Below, piece by piece: positions 17,142-24,790 of a DNA stretch of 64,000 bases. This DNA comes from CADEFQ01 sp035433705 (GTDB lineage: Bacteria > Pseudomonadota > Gammaproteobacteria > Steroidobacterales > Steroidobacteraceae): the NCBI GenBank assembly GCA_035433705.1, contig DAORVK010000005.1, positions 41,531 to 105,530 on the forward strand, written 5' to 3'. The translations under genes were made by a program, and so were the position numbers. Within the stretch, counting starts at the first letter, position 1. Each line of letters begins with the position of its first letter. The notes under the pieces are model-generated. The model did no database searches and had not been told where the DNA came from. It saw nothing but the letters and a program-made list of their open reading frames with translations.

Positions 17142-18208
17142 AGGCGCTGATCGCGGTACTCGGCGGCGACGGAATCGGACCGGAGGTCATCGCGCAAGCC
17201 GTGCGCGTCCTCGAAACGATCGCGGCGCAATTCGGGCACGACTTCGAGCTTGCGCCCGCGCTCTTCGGCGGTGCGGCCATCGATTTGCACGGTGACGGGC
17301 TGCCGGCTGCGACCTTGTCGCTGTGCCGTCGCGCCGACGCAGTGCTGCTCGGCGCGATCGGCGGGCCGAAGTGGAGCGCGCCCGATGCGAAGCTGCGCCC
17401 CGAGTCGGCCTTGCTTGCGCTGCGGCGCGAGCTTGGCGTCTATGCGAACCTGCGGCCCGTCGCCGTTCACCCGGCGCTGCGCGATGCCTCGCCCATCCGG
17501 GCGGAAATCGTCGATGGCGTCGACTTCGTGTTCGTGCGGGAGCTCACCGGCGGAATCTATTTCGGCGAGAAGCATCGCACGGCGACTGACGCCACCGACG
17601 TCTGCACCTATTCGGTCGCAGAGATCGAGCGTGTCACGCGCGTCGCGGGCGCCCTCGCCCGTGCGCGCCGCAGGCACGTGACGTCGATCGACAAATCGAA
17701 CGTGCTCGAGACCTCGCGCCTCTGGCGCGCGGTGGTCGAGCGCCTCATGAGCGCCGAGTTCCCCGAGGTCACGCTCGAGCACATGCTGGTCGATGCCGCC
17801 GCGATGCACCTGATCCGCCGCCCACGCGATTTCGACGTGCTGCTCACCGAGAACATGTTCGGCGACATCCTGAGCGACGAAGCCTCGATGCTCGCCGGTT
17901 CCCTCGGCATCCTGCCGTCGGCCTCGCTGGGTGACGGGCAGCGCGGCCTCTTTGAGCCGATCCACGGCTCTGCGCCCGACATCACGGGCCGCGGCATCGC
18001 CAACCCGCTCGGGACGATTCTCTCTGCCGCACTCCTCCTGCGGCATTCCCTTGGGCTCGAGACAGAAGCCCGCGCGATCGAGCAGGCGGTGAGCAGCGCA
18101 CTCGACGCAGGAGCGCGCACGGCGGATATCGTTGCGCGCGGCGCAAGAGCGATGACCACCGGCGAAATGGGCACTGCGGTCATCGAGGCGTTGCGGGCCG
18201 CGGGATAA
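17138..18208 (+). CDS. leuB: 3-isopropylmalate dehydrogenase
   Basis: LeuB oxidatively decarboxylates 3-isopropylmalate with NAD+ to 2-oxoisocaproate. The 356-residue length is standard. The family signature is present (LLTENMFGDILSDEASMLAGSLGILPSA, with the metal-binding aspartates), as are GGDGIGPEV at the N-terminus and the NAD-site GSAPDITGRGIANP. The start at ATG 17138 overlaps leuD by ATGA. It closes the ilvC-leuACDB operon. Confidence 0.97.
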   Translation: MKALIAVLGGDGIGPEVIAQAVRVLETIAAQFGHDFELAPALFGGAAIDLHGDGLPAATLSLCRRADAVLLGAIGGPKWSAPDAKLRPESALLALRRELGVYANLRPVAVHPALRDASPIRAEIVDGVDFVFVRELTGGIYFGEKHRTATDATDVCTYSVAEIERVTRVAGALARARRRHVTSIDKSNVLETSRLWRAVVERLMSAEFPEVTLEHMLVDAAAMHLIRRPRDFDVLLTENMFGDILSDEASMLAGSLGILPSASLGDGQRGLFEPIHGSAPDITGRGIANPLGTILSAALLLRHSLGLETEARAIEQAVSSALDAGARTADIVARGARAMTTGEMGTAVIEALRAAG

Positions 18209-18222
18209 CGGCTGCGGGCCGT

Positions 18223-18264
18223 CGCCCGTCGCACTTCGCCCGTCGCACTTCGCCCGTCGCACTT
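18223..18264. repeat. Three perfect tandem copies of a 14-bp unit
   Basis: The unit CGCCCGTCGCACTT occurs three times in a row with no mismatch, just after leuB. The start is partly palindromic with the preceding GGGC. No function is evident. Confidence 0.9.
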
Positions 18265-18358
18265 CGTGTGCGGCTATCCCAGAACGCGCGTCTGTGCTCG
18301 CCAAATCAAGCAAGCGAGTTGGCAGAACGTCCTGCAACAAAGCTGGCCGGACAATCGC

Positions 18359-18386
18359 TTGCACCTTCAAACACAGGTGCTATGTT
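18359..18386 (+). promoter_or_regulatory. Probable promoter of the Mo-hydroxylase/FO-synthase operon
   Basis: TTGCAC (18359-18364), a 16-bp spacer and TATGTT (18381-18386) lie 52 bp before the first gene, whose ATG at 18439 has a strong GAGGGGAGG Shine-Dalgarno. The flank is less GC-rich than the genes. Confidence 0.5.
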
Positions 18387-18438
18387 AACGGGATTCTTGG
18401 GCGTGCTTTTAAGCTGAATCCAACAGAGAGGGGAGGCT

Positions 18439-19332
18439 ATGTATCCGTCTGCCTTCAACTATCATCGGCCTGAATCCGTTGCCGGGGCGACGGCGCTGCT
18501 GTCCGGACTGGGAGAAGGCGCTCGCCTGCTCGCGGGCGGGCAAACGCTCATCGTGCTCCTGAAACTGCGCTACGACGAGCCGACTGACCTCATCGACATC
18601 GGGCGAATTCCCGGCCTCGATACAATCGACGATTCCGGCAAGACAGTCTCTGTCGGGGCGCTTGCGACGCATCGGCGCATCGGTGCCTCGCCGCTCGCCG
18701 TCAAAGTGCCCATCGTCGGCGACTGCGCCCATGGCATTGCCGACAACCAGGTGCGAAGTCGCGGCACGATCGGCGGCTCGCTTGCCTCCGGCGACCCAAG
18801 CTGCGACTGGCCCACCCTGCTGCACACGCTCGACGCCAAAGTACTGTGTGAAGGCGCGAATGGGACGAGAACACTCGACATCAACGGCTTCGTCGAGGAT
18901 CTGTACCAGACTGCGCTCGCCCCCGGCGAGATGATCACCGGAGTGCGTTTTGACAAGCCGGGCCCAGGTAGCGGTGGCGCTTACTGCGCATTCAAGCGCT
19001 GCGCGCCCGCCTACCCAACGACATCCGTGGGCGTGCAACTCGCTCTCGAGGGCGGCAAGGTCCGTAGTGCGCGCGTTGCGCTGGGCTCATCCGGGCTCAC
19101 GCCCATCCGCGCACGCGATGCCGAGCAGGAACTCACCGGCCAGGCACCGACCGATGCGGTGATCCGCAAAGCGGCCGCCGCGGCCGTCGCCGCATCGGAT
19201 CCGGTCAATGATCAGCGTGGATCACCGGCCTACAAGCGCCGCCTGATCGATACCCTGACCCGGCGGGCCGTCGGGATTGCGCTGCGCCGCGCGGCAGGGG
19301 AAACCGTCAAGAACAGCCACGAGTACTACTGA
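18439..19332 (+). CDS. Molybdenum hydroxylase FAD-binding subunit (CoxM/CutM type)
   Basis: This is the medium, FAD-carrying subunit of a xanthine-dehydrogenase-family Mo enzyme, passing electrons from the Fe-S subunit to an acceptor. The 297-residue protein has the expected FAD motifs LLAGGQTL (about 30-37) and RGTIGGSLASGDPSCDWP (about 108-125), and a C-terminal CO-dehydrogenase flavoprotein domain. It is the first gene of an operon followed by the Fe-S subunit (1-bp gap), CoxG, the Mo subunit, MoxR, VWA and FO synthase. The substrate cannot be read from this subunit. Confidence 0.92.
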   Translation: MYPSAFNYHRPESVAGATALLSGLGEGARLLAGGQTLIVLLKLRYDEPTDLIDIGRIPGLDTIDDSGKTVSVGALATHRRIGASPLAVKVPIVGDCAHGIADNQVRSRGTIGGSLASGDPSCDWPTLLHTLDAKVLCEGANGTRTLDINGFVEDLYQTALAPGEMITGVRFDKPGPGSGGAYCAFKRCAPAYPTTSVGVQLALEGGKVRSARVALGSSGLTPIRARDAEQELTGQAPTDAVIRKAAAAAVAASDPVNDQRGSPAYKRRLIDTLTRRAVGIALRRAAGETVKNSHEYY

Positions 19333-19333
19333 C

Positions 19334-19816
19334 ATGAACGAGCCGATCAGCATTTCAGTGAAGGTGAATGATCGTCAGTACGAGCGCGCCGTCGAGCCGC
19401 GCACCTTGCTCGTGCAGTTTCTGCGCGAGGAGCTGGGCCTTACCGGCACGCATATCGGCTGCGATACGACTTACTGCGGCGCCTGCACCGTGCTCATGAA
19501 CGGCGTGCCGGTGAAATCCTGCACCGTGCTGGCAGTACAGGCCGATGGAGGCGAAGTGCGCACCGTCGAAGGATTGGCAGAGAATGGCAAGCTGCACCCG
19601 CTGCAGGAAGCCTTTTCGGAACATCACGGGCTCCAGTGCGGCTATTGCACGCCGGGCATGATGATGTCTTCGCTCTATCTTCTCGAGAACAACCCCGAGC
19701 CGTCCGAGGCAGACATCCGCAAGGCCATCCAGGGCAACGTCTGTCGGTGCACGGGCTACCAGAACATTTTCAAGTCGATCGCGGCAGCCTCGAAGAAACT
19801 GCGGGAGGGTGCCTGA
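19334..19816 (+). CDS. Molybdenum hydroxylase [2Fe-2S] subunit (CoxS type)
   Basis: The 160-residue small subunit carries two [2Fe-2S] clusters. All eight cysteines are present: Cys43, 48, 51 and 63 in the ferredoxin-like N-terminal domain, and Cys102, 105, 137 and 139 in the helical C-terminal domain (QCGYCTPGM and NVCRCTGYQNI). The ATG at 19334 lies 1 bp after the FAD-subunit stop; a longer frame would overlap that gene. It overlaps the CoxG gene at the stop/start. Confidence 0.95.
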   Translation: MNEPISISVKVNDRQYERAVEPRTLLVQFLREELGLTGTHIGCDTTYCGACTVLMNGVPVKSCTVLAVQADGGEVRTVEGLAENGKLHPLQEAFSEHHGLQCGYCTPGMMMSSLYLLENNPEPSEADIRKAIQGNVCRCTGYQNIFKSIAAASKKLREGA

Positions 19817-20268
19817 TGGCTATTGAATTTTCAGGTGACTTCGTCGTAAAGACCCCGCAGAAAGAGGCCTTCGCCGTGCTTTCCGATGCGGCGCGCTTCT
19901 CGCCGATGCTGCCGACGTACCAGTCTTGTGAAGCCTGCGATGACGGCACATCGAACGTGGCGGTAAAGGTCGGCGTGGGGAAGATCCGTGGCACCGCCAT
20001 CGTCAACCTCGCCCTGGTTGACCGGCAACCACCCAAATCCGCGACCTGGGCCGGCAAGGGGAAGATCCTGGGTGGAGCCTTCACGCTCGGTGCAGGCTTT
20101 GACCTTGACGAGGTCGGGCCGTCGGAGACACAGATCCGCTGGAACGGCAATGTCACCATCTTCGGCAGGCTCACCTCGCTCGCGGGGGGTGTCCTGCAGC
20201 CGATCGCGCGCAAGCAGATCGATGAACTGATCGGCGCCATACGGGCAGCTCTCGACGGAGGAAGATGA
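19816..20268 (+). CDS. CoxG/SRPBCC-family protein
   Basis: This 150-residue protein of the CoxG family (START/SRPBCC fold) begins MAIEFSGDFVVKTPQKEAFAVLSD. CoxG-like proteins accompany Mo hydroxylases; in CO-oxidising bacteria CoxG is linked to membrane attachment or quinone access. The last residues (about 125-150) are amphipathic and could bind membrane. The start at 19816 shares a base with the previous stop, and the gene overlaps the large subunit by ATGA. Confidence 0.85.
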   Translation: MAIEFSGDFVVKTPQKEAFAVLSDAARFSPMLPTYQSCEACDDGTSNVAVKVGVGKIRGTAIVNLALVDRQPPKSATWAGKGKILGGAFTLGAGFDLDEVGPSETQIRWNGNVTIFGRLTSLAGGVLQPIARKQIDELIGAIRAALDGGR

Positions 20269-22688
20269 ACATGGGATGGGTAGGAAAATCTCTCCGACGG
20301 AAGGAAGACGACCGTCTGATCCGTGGCAACGGCCTCTTTGCCGACGATGAAGTCGGCGGCGGCCTGCTGCATCTGTTCATACTGCGATCGCCGTACGCGC
20401 ATGCGCGCATACGCAAAGTCGATGTCTCGGCGGCTGCAGCAGTCCCTGGTGTCGCCTGTGTGCTGACGGGGGACGACATCAAGGAACAGTGTGCCCCGTT
20501 CATGCAACTCGGCCCCGCGCCCTGCGACAAGATCGTCGATCTGCCGCTCGCCGTGGACAAGGTGGTTTTCCAGGGCCAGCCGGTTGCTGCAGTGGCTGCG
20601 ACCAGCGCGGCGATCGCCATGGATGCGGGTTACCTGATAGATGTCGATTACGAGGTGCTCGATCCCGTCGTCGACATCGGGAAAGCCCTGCAGGACGACG
20701 TGATCATTCACGAGGGCGCCGGCACCAACCGGGACTGGCACGGTGTCTTCGAATACGGGGATGTGGACGCGGCGTTCAGTGCTGCCGCACACGTCGTCAG
20801 GATCGACCGGCTGCACTTTCATCGCTATGCAAGCGCGCCGCTCGAGAACAACGCGTGCGTGGCTGAATGGACGAAGCAGGGAGAGATCAACTTCCTCTGC
20901 AACAACTCGTTCCCGGGATTCGCGGTGCAACTGCTCGCGCCGGGCCTCAAGGTGCCGATGGAGAAAATCCACATGCGCTGCCACGATGTGGGCGGCAGCT
21001 TCGGCATCAAGATCTGGAACTATGTGTTCATGGCGGTCGCGGCACTGGCATCGAAGAAGGCCGGCGGTCGCAAGGTCAAGTGGAGTGAAACCCGGACCGA
21101 GCATCTCCTCTCCTCCGGGCACGGCAATGAACGCACCTTCCTCGACACCGAGGTCGCGCTCGACAAGGACGGCGTCATAACCGCGATCCGCTCCCGGCAC
21201 ATCGACGACTGCGGCGCTTTTACGCGTTACGAACCGCTCGGATGCGTGATCTGGTCGCAGGTGCTGCCTGCCACTTATCGAGTGCGCAATTTCCACATCG
21301 ACTTCACGCAGGTATTGACCAACAAATGCCCGGTGGTCCCCAATCGGGGCTACTCCCGCATGCAGCACCTGTGGTTCATGGAGCGGGTCGTCGATATCTG
21401 CGCGCACGAACTTGGCATACCGGCCGACGAAATGCGCCTGCGCAATTACGTGCGCGACTTTCCGTACGAAACACCCAACGGGTGCGTCTACGATTCGGGC
21501 AACTATCCGGGGATGTTGGCGAAAGCCAAGGCACTGATCGGCTGGGATGACTGGCAGCGCCGACAGGCGCAGGCACGCAAGGAAGGCCGGCTGGTCGGCA
21601 TCGGCATCGGCACGACGCTTGATTCCGGAACCAACAACTTCGGCCAGGCACAGATCATGAATCCCTACCTGCCCTTCTCGGGTAACGCGGAGGTCTGCAC
21701 GATACGCCTCGACTTTGACGGTTCGGTCATCGTGACCATGGGTACGACCCCGTCTGGTCAGGGACATGAAACCGCGGCCTCCCAGGTCGTGGCTGACGAA
21801 TTGAACATCGATCCATCCATGGTTCATGTGCGATCCGGATTCGACTCCGACTGGAATACCTTCACCGGGCATTCCGGGACCTATGCCAGCCAGTTCGCGG
21901 TCACCGGCCTGTCCGCCGTCCATGGCGCGTGCCAGAAGCTCAAGAAGCAGATGCGCCAGCTCGCGTCCTACACGCTCGAAGTCGGTGAGCAGGACCTGGA
22001 ATTCGGCGTGGGCAACCAGGGGCCGCAGTTGAGCGTCAAGGGAACCGACAAGGCGATCAACTACTGGGCCCTGAGCAATCTCGCCAACAACAACAACGCA
22101 TCGCTCGATGAAAGCCTGGCAGACGTCACTCTCAACGTGCGTCACGTTTATCGCCCGCCGTTCAAGGTACCCGATACCGGACGCAAGTTCGGTAACCTGA
22201 CGCTGACGTATGCTGCGCAGCTGCACATCGCGGTCGTGGAAGTAGACAGGGATACGTGCCATGCGAAGGTGCTGGCCTACGCGGCCATCGATGACTGCGG
22301 GAACGTGATCAATCCGCAGATTGCGGCCGGGCAGGTGCACGGAGCCACAGCGCATGGCCTCGGTGCGGCGCTGATGGAATCCTTCAACTATGACGGGGAC
22401 GGCAATCTCCTCACGTCGACGTACAGCGACTACTGCCCGATCACGTCCATGAACATGCCGGATGTCCAGTTCGGCAACATCGAGACGCCCTCGCCCTTCA
22501 GCTACAACGGCGCCAAGGGTATGGGTGAAGGCGGCGCTGCGCCCCTGCACACCATTTCCGCCGCCCTGCAGGATGCGCTTTTCAGCGAGGGCCTGATCAT
22601 CACTGAATCACACCACTCTCCTCCGGCCATTTTTGCGCGACTCGAACAGCCCAACCGTCGAAGCGCCGTTCGGGTCGAGTCGAAGTGA
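20265..22688 (+). CDS. Molybdenum hydroxylase large (Mo-cofactor) subunit, specificity unknown
   Basis: This is the catalytic subunit of a xanthine-oxidase/CO-dehydrogenase-family enzyme of 807 residues. Seen: VGGSFGIKIWNY (about 242-253) and SGQGHET (about 497-503), both Mo-cofactor contacts, and the catalytic glutamate Glu755 in GMGEGGAAP. The active-site loop near 358-366 reads VPNRGYSRM; it is neither the AYXCSFR loop of true CO dehydrogenase (form I CoxL) nor AYRGAGR (form II). So it is a hydroxylase of another substrate, most likely an N-heterocycle or aromatic, by inference from the NCS1 permease in the converging operon. A second ATG lies two codons in. Confidence 0.92.
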   Translation: MNMGWVGKSLRRKEDDRLIRGNGLFADDEVGGGLLHLFILRSPYAHARIRKVDVSAAAAVPGVACVLTGDDIKEQCAPFMQLGPAPCDKIVDLPLAVDKVVFQGQPVAAVAATSAAIAMDAGYLIDVDYEVLDPVVDIGKALQDDVIIHEGAGTNRDWHGVFEYGDVDAAFSAAAHVVRIDRLHFHRYASAPLENNACVAEWTKQGEINFLCNNSFPGFAVQLLAPGLKVPMEKIHMRCHDVGGSFGIKIWNYVFMAVAALASKKAGGRKVKWSETRTEHLLSSGHGNERTFLDTEVALDKDGVITAIRSRHIDDCGAFTRYEPLGCVIWSQVLPATYRVRNFHIDFTQVLTNKCPVVPNRGYSRMQHLWFMERVVDICAHELGIPADEMRLRNYVRDFPYETPNGCVYDSGNYPGMLAKAKALIGWDDWQRRQAQARKEGRLVGIGIGTTLDSGTNNFGQAQIMNPYLPFSGNAEVCTIRLDFDGSVIVTMGTTPSGQGHETAASQVVADELNIDPSMVHVRSGFDSDWNTFTGHSGTYASQFAVTGLSAVHGACQKLKKQMRQLASYTLEVGEQDLEFGVGNQGPQLSVKGTDKAINYWALSNLANNNNASLDESLADVTLNVRHVYRPPFKVPDTGRKFGNLTLTYAAQLHIAVVEVDRDTCHAKVLAYAAIDDCGNVINPQIAAGQVHGATAHGLGAALMESFNYDGDGNLLTSTYSDYCPITSMNMPDVQFGNIETPSPFSYNGAKGMGEGGAAPLHTISAALQDALFSEGLIITESHHSPPAIFARLEQPNRRSAVRVESK

Positions 22689-22689
22689 G

Positions 22690-23619
22690 TTGAACAAAAG
22701 GCGAGCAACCGACCCGATCGCACCTGCCCGATTGCCGCAGGACGTCGACGCGACGCAGGCGCTGCTTCGGACCGGCGACTACCTCGCGGGACGCGACCTC
22801 GCCACGGTGGTATTCCTCGCGCTGCGCATGGGACGCCCGCTGCTGCTCGAGGGCGAAGCGGGTGTTGGCAAGACCGAAGTAGCCAAAGTGCTTGCGGGCA
22901 CGCTCGGTCGCGAGTTGATCCGACTGCAGTGCCATGAAGGCCTCGATCTGGCCGGCGCTGCGTACGAATGGAACTACCCGCGCCAGATGGTTGCCATCCG
23001 CCTCGCGGAGGCGAGTGGCGCGGGGAGCGCCGTGGCCGCGAGCCTCTACGGACGCGAATTCCTGGTGGAAAGGCCGCTGCTATCCGCGCTCAGGGAGCGG
23101 CCCGAGGGCCCGCCAGTGCTCTTGATCGACGAGATCGATCGTGCCGACGAGCCCTTCGAAGCGTTCCTGCTCGAACTGCTGTCGGACTTTCAGCTCAGCA
23201 TCCCGGAGCTTGGCACTGTCAGGGCACCCGTTCCACCCATCGTCGTCATCACTTCCAATCGCACACGCGAGATTCACGATGCCCTTCGGCGCCGCTGCCT
23301 GTACCACTGGCTCGAGTACCCTGACTTCGAGACGGAATTGCGGATCATTGCCCTGAAGGCACCGGGCATCCGCGATGAGATCAGGCGAGAGCTCGTCGCC
23401 TTCGTGCAAAGGCTGCGTCAGGAGGAACTGTTCAAGCGTCCTGGCGTCGCCGAAGCCATCGACTGGGCGCACGCACTGGAAGCGCTCGACGTGACCCGCC
23501 TCGCACCCAGGACTGTGACGGACACGCTCGGACTGCTCCTCAAGTATCAGGACGACATCGTGAAGTTTGGCGAGGACGAAGCCGCAAAGCTTCTGGAAGC
23601 GATCCGGGCAGAGTGCTGA
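22690..23619 (+). CDS. MoxR-family AAA+ ATPase (CoxD type)
   Basis: This AAA+ ATPase has the Walker A motif GEAGVGKTE (about 55-63), Walker B LLIDEIDRAD and sensor sequence VITSNRTREIHDALRRRCLY. With the VWA protein downstream it forms a MoxR-VWA pair; in CO-dehydrogenase operons CoxD/CoxE mature the Mo active site. No ATG fits: the start is probably TTG 22690, right after the large-subunit stop. An earlier TTG at 22633 is possible and would overlap that gene. About 309 residues from the chosen start. Confidence 0.85.
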   Translation: MNKRRATDPIAPARLPQDVDATQALLRTGDYLAGRDLATVVFLALRMGRPLLLEGEAGVGKTEVAKVLAGTLGRELIRLQCHEGLDLAGAAYEWNYPRQMVAIRLAEASGAGSAVAASLYGREFLVERPLLSALRERPEGPPVLLIDEIDRADEPFEAFLLELLSDFQLSIPELGTVRAPVPPIVVITSNRTREIHDALRRRCLYHWLEYPDFETELRIIALKAPGIRDEIRRELVAFVQRLRQEELFKRPGVAEAIDWAHALEALDVTRLAPRTVTDTLGLLLKYQDDIVKFGEDEAAKLLEAIRAEC

Positions 23620-23623
23620 AGTA

Positions 23624-24790
23624 GTGCCGGACACGCAGCAAGGTGGCCGGCTCGTGGAAAACGTGCAGGCGTTCTGCCACGCCTTGCGACACGCGGGCCT
23701 CCCCGTCGGCCCTGCTCAGGTCGTCGACGCACTGGTAGCGCTACGCACGGTCGGGTTCGCGCATCGCGCTGACGTTCGACGCGCCCTCTCCACCACGCTC
23801 GCCAAGGATCCGGCGCACGCTCGCGCTTTCAATCAGGCATTCGAGATATTTTTCGCCCAACCGGGCCTGCTGCACCGGATCGCCACTACGCCCCTGCTGG
23901 CGCCGATGAAGCGCCGATCGGGTGAAGCGGACAATCCGGGTTATCGCCTGATCAAGACGTCCGCGAGCAACACCGAGGATCGCCGGGCAGCACAACTGAC
24001 CGATCGCTCGCGAACGACCTCCGCCCGCGAAGTGCTGGCACGCAAGGATTTCGAGCAGATGTCACCCGCCGAGCTCGCCGAGGCGCAGGCGCTCATGCGA
24101 ACCGGAATTACATCGCTCAGGGAAGTGGCGACGCGGCGCGTGCAGCCCGCCACGGCCGGTCACCAGTATGACCCGAAGCAATCCATGCGGCTCATGCTGC
24201 AAAACGGCGGTCATCTCGTGAAACTGGCCCGCCGGCGTCACCGCCTGCGTCGACCACCGCTCGTGCTCATTTGCGATATCTCGGGCTCGATGAGCCGCTA
24301 CACGCGGACTTTCCTGCACTTTGCCCACGCGTTGCGCTCCGGCGGGCACCGGGTTCACTGCTTCGTTTTCGCGACGCGCCTGACCAATGTGACGCGCCGG
24401 CTCGACGAGAAAAGCGTGGATCGCGCGCTGGAGAACATCGGCGCCGACGTCGCCGACTGGGACGGCGGCACACGCATCGCCGCTTGCCTTGAGCGCTTCA
24501 ACGTCGAGTGGGGCAGGCGCGTGCTGGCGCAGGGCGCCATCGTCATCCTGCTCTCGGACGGCCTCGAGTGCGATCCGGATTCGGACCTCGAGTTCCAGAT
24601 GCAACGCCTCAGTCTGTCCTGTCGAAGTCTGCTCTGGCTCAACCCGATGCTGCGCTTTGAGGGATTTCAGCCCCTTGCATCGGGAATCCGCAGGATGCTG
24701 CCGTACGTCGACCGCTTTCTGCCGGCTCACAACGTGGAGAGCCTGCGCGCTCTTGCGCAGAACATCGCACTTGCTTCCCCGCGACCATGA
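23624..24790 (+). CDS. VWA-domain protein (CoxE type)
   Basis: The C-terminal half is a von Willebrand factor A domain with a complete MIDAS motif, DISGS (about 218-222), plus WDGGT and LLSDGLECD. CoxE-like proteins act with a MoxR ATPase in maturing Mo hydroxylases. The start is set at GTG 23624, 4 bp after the MoxR stop, giving 388 residues; GTG about ten codons later, behind AAGG, is an alternative. It overlaps the FO-synthase gene by ATGA, so the two are translationally coupled. Confidence 0.85.
   Translation: MPDTQQGGRLVENVQAFCHALRHAGLPVGPAQVVDALVALRTVGFAHRADVRRALSTTLAKDPAHARAFNQAFEIFFAQPGLLHRIATTPLLAPMKRRSGEADNPGYRLIKTSASNTEDRRAAQLTDRSRTTSAREVLARKDFEQMSPAELAEAQALMRTGITSLREVATRRVQPATAGHQYDPKQSMRLMLQNGGHLVKLARRRHRLRRPPLVLICDISGSMSRYTRTFLHFAHALRSGGHRVHCFVFATRLTNVTRRLDEKSVDRALENIGADVADWDGGTRIAACLERFNVEWGRRVLAQGAIVILLSDGLECDPDSDLEFQMQRLSLSCRSLLWLNPMLRFEGFQPLASGIRRMLPYVDRFLPAHNVESLRALAQNIALASPRP

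Noticed and set aside
18223..18264. CRISPR array
   Set aside because: The units are 14 bp, directly adjacent and lack spacers.
19770..22550. A 926-residue minus-strand open frame opposite the Mo-hydroxylase large subunit
   Set aside because: The plus-strand gene has all cofactor motifs; the opposite frame shows no domain and arises from high GC content.
20265..22688. Carbon monoxide dehydrogenase
   Set aside because: The active-site loop lacks the AYXCSFR sequence of true CO dehydrogenase, so CO oxidation is not supported despite the Cox-like accessory genes.
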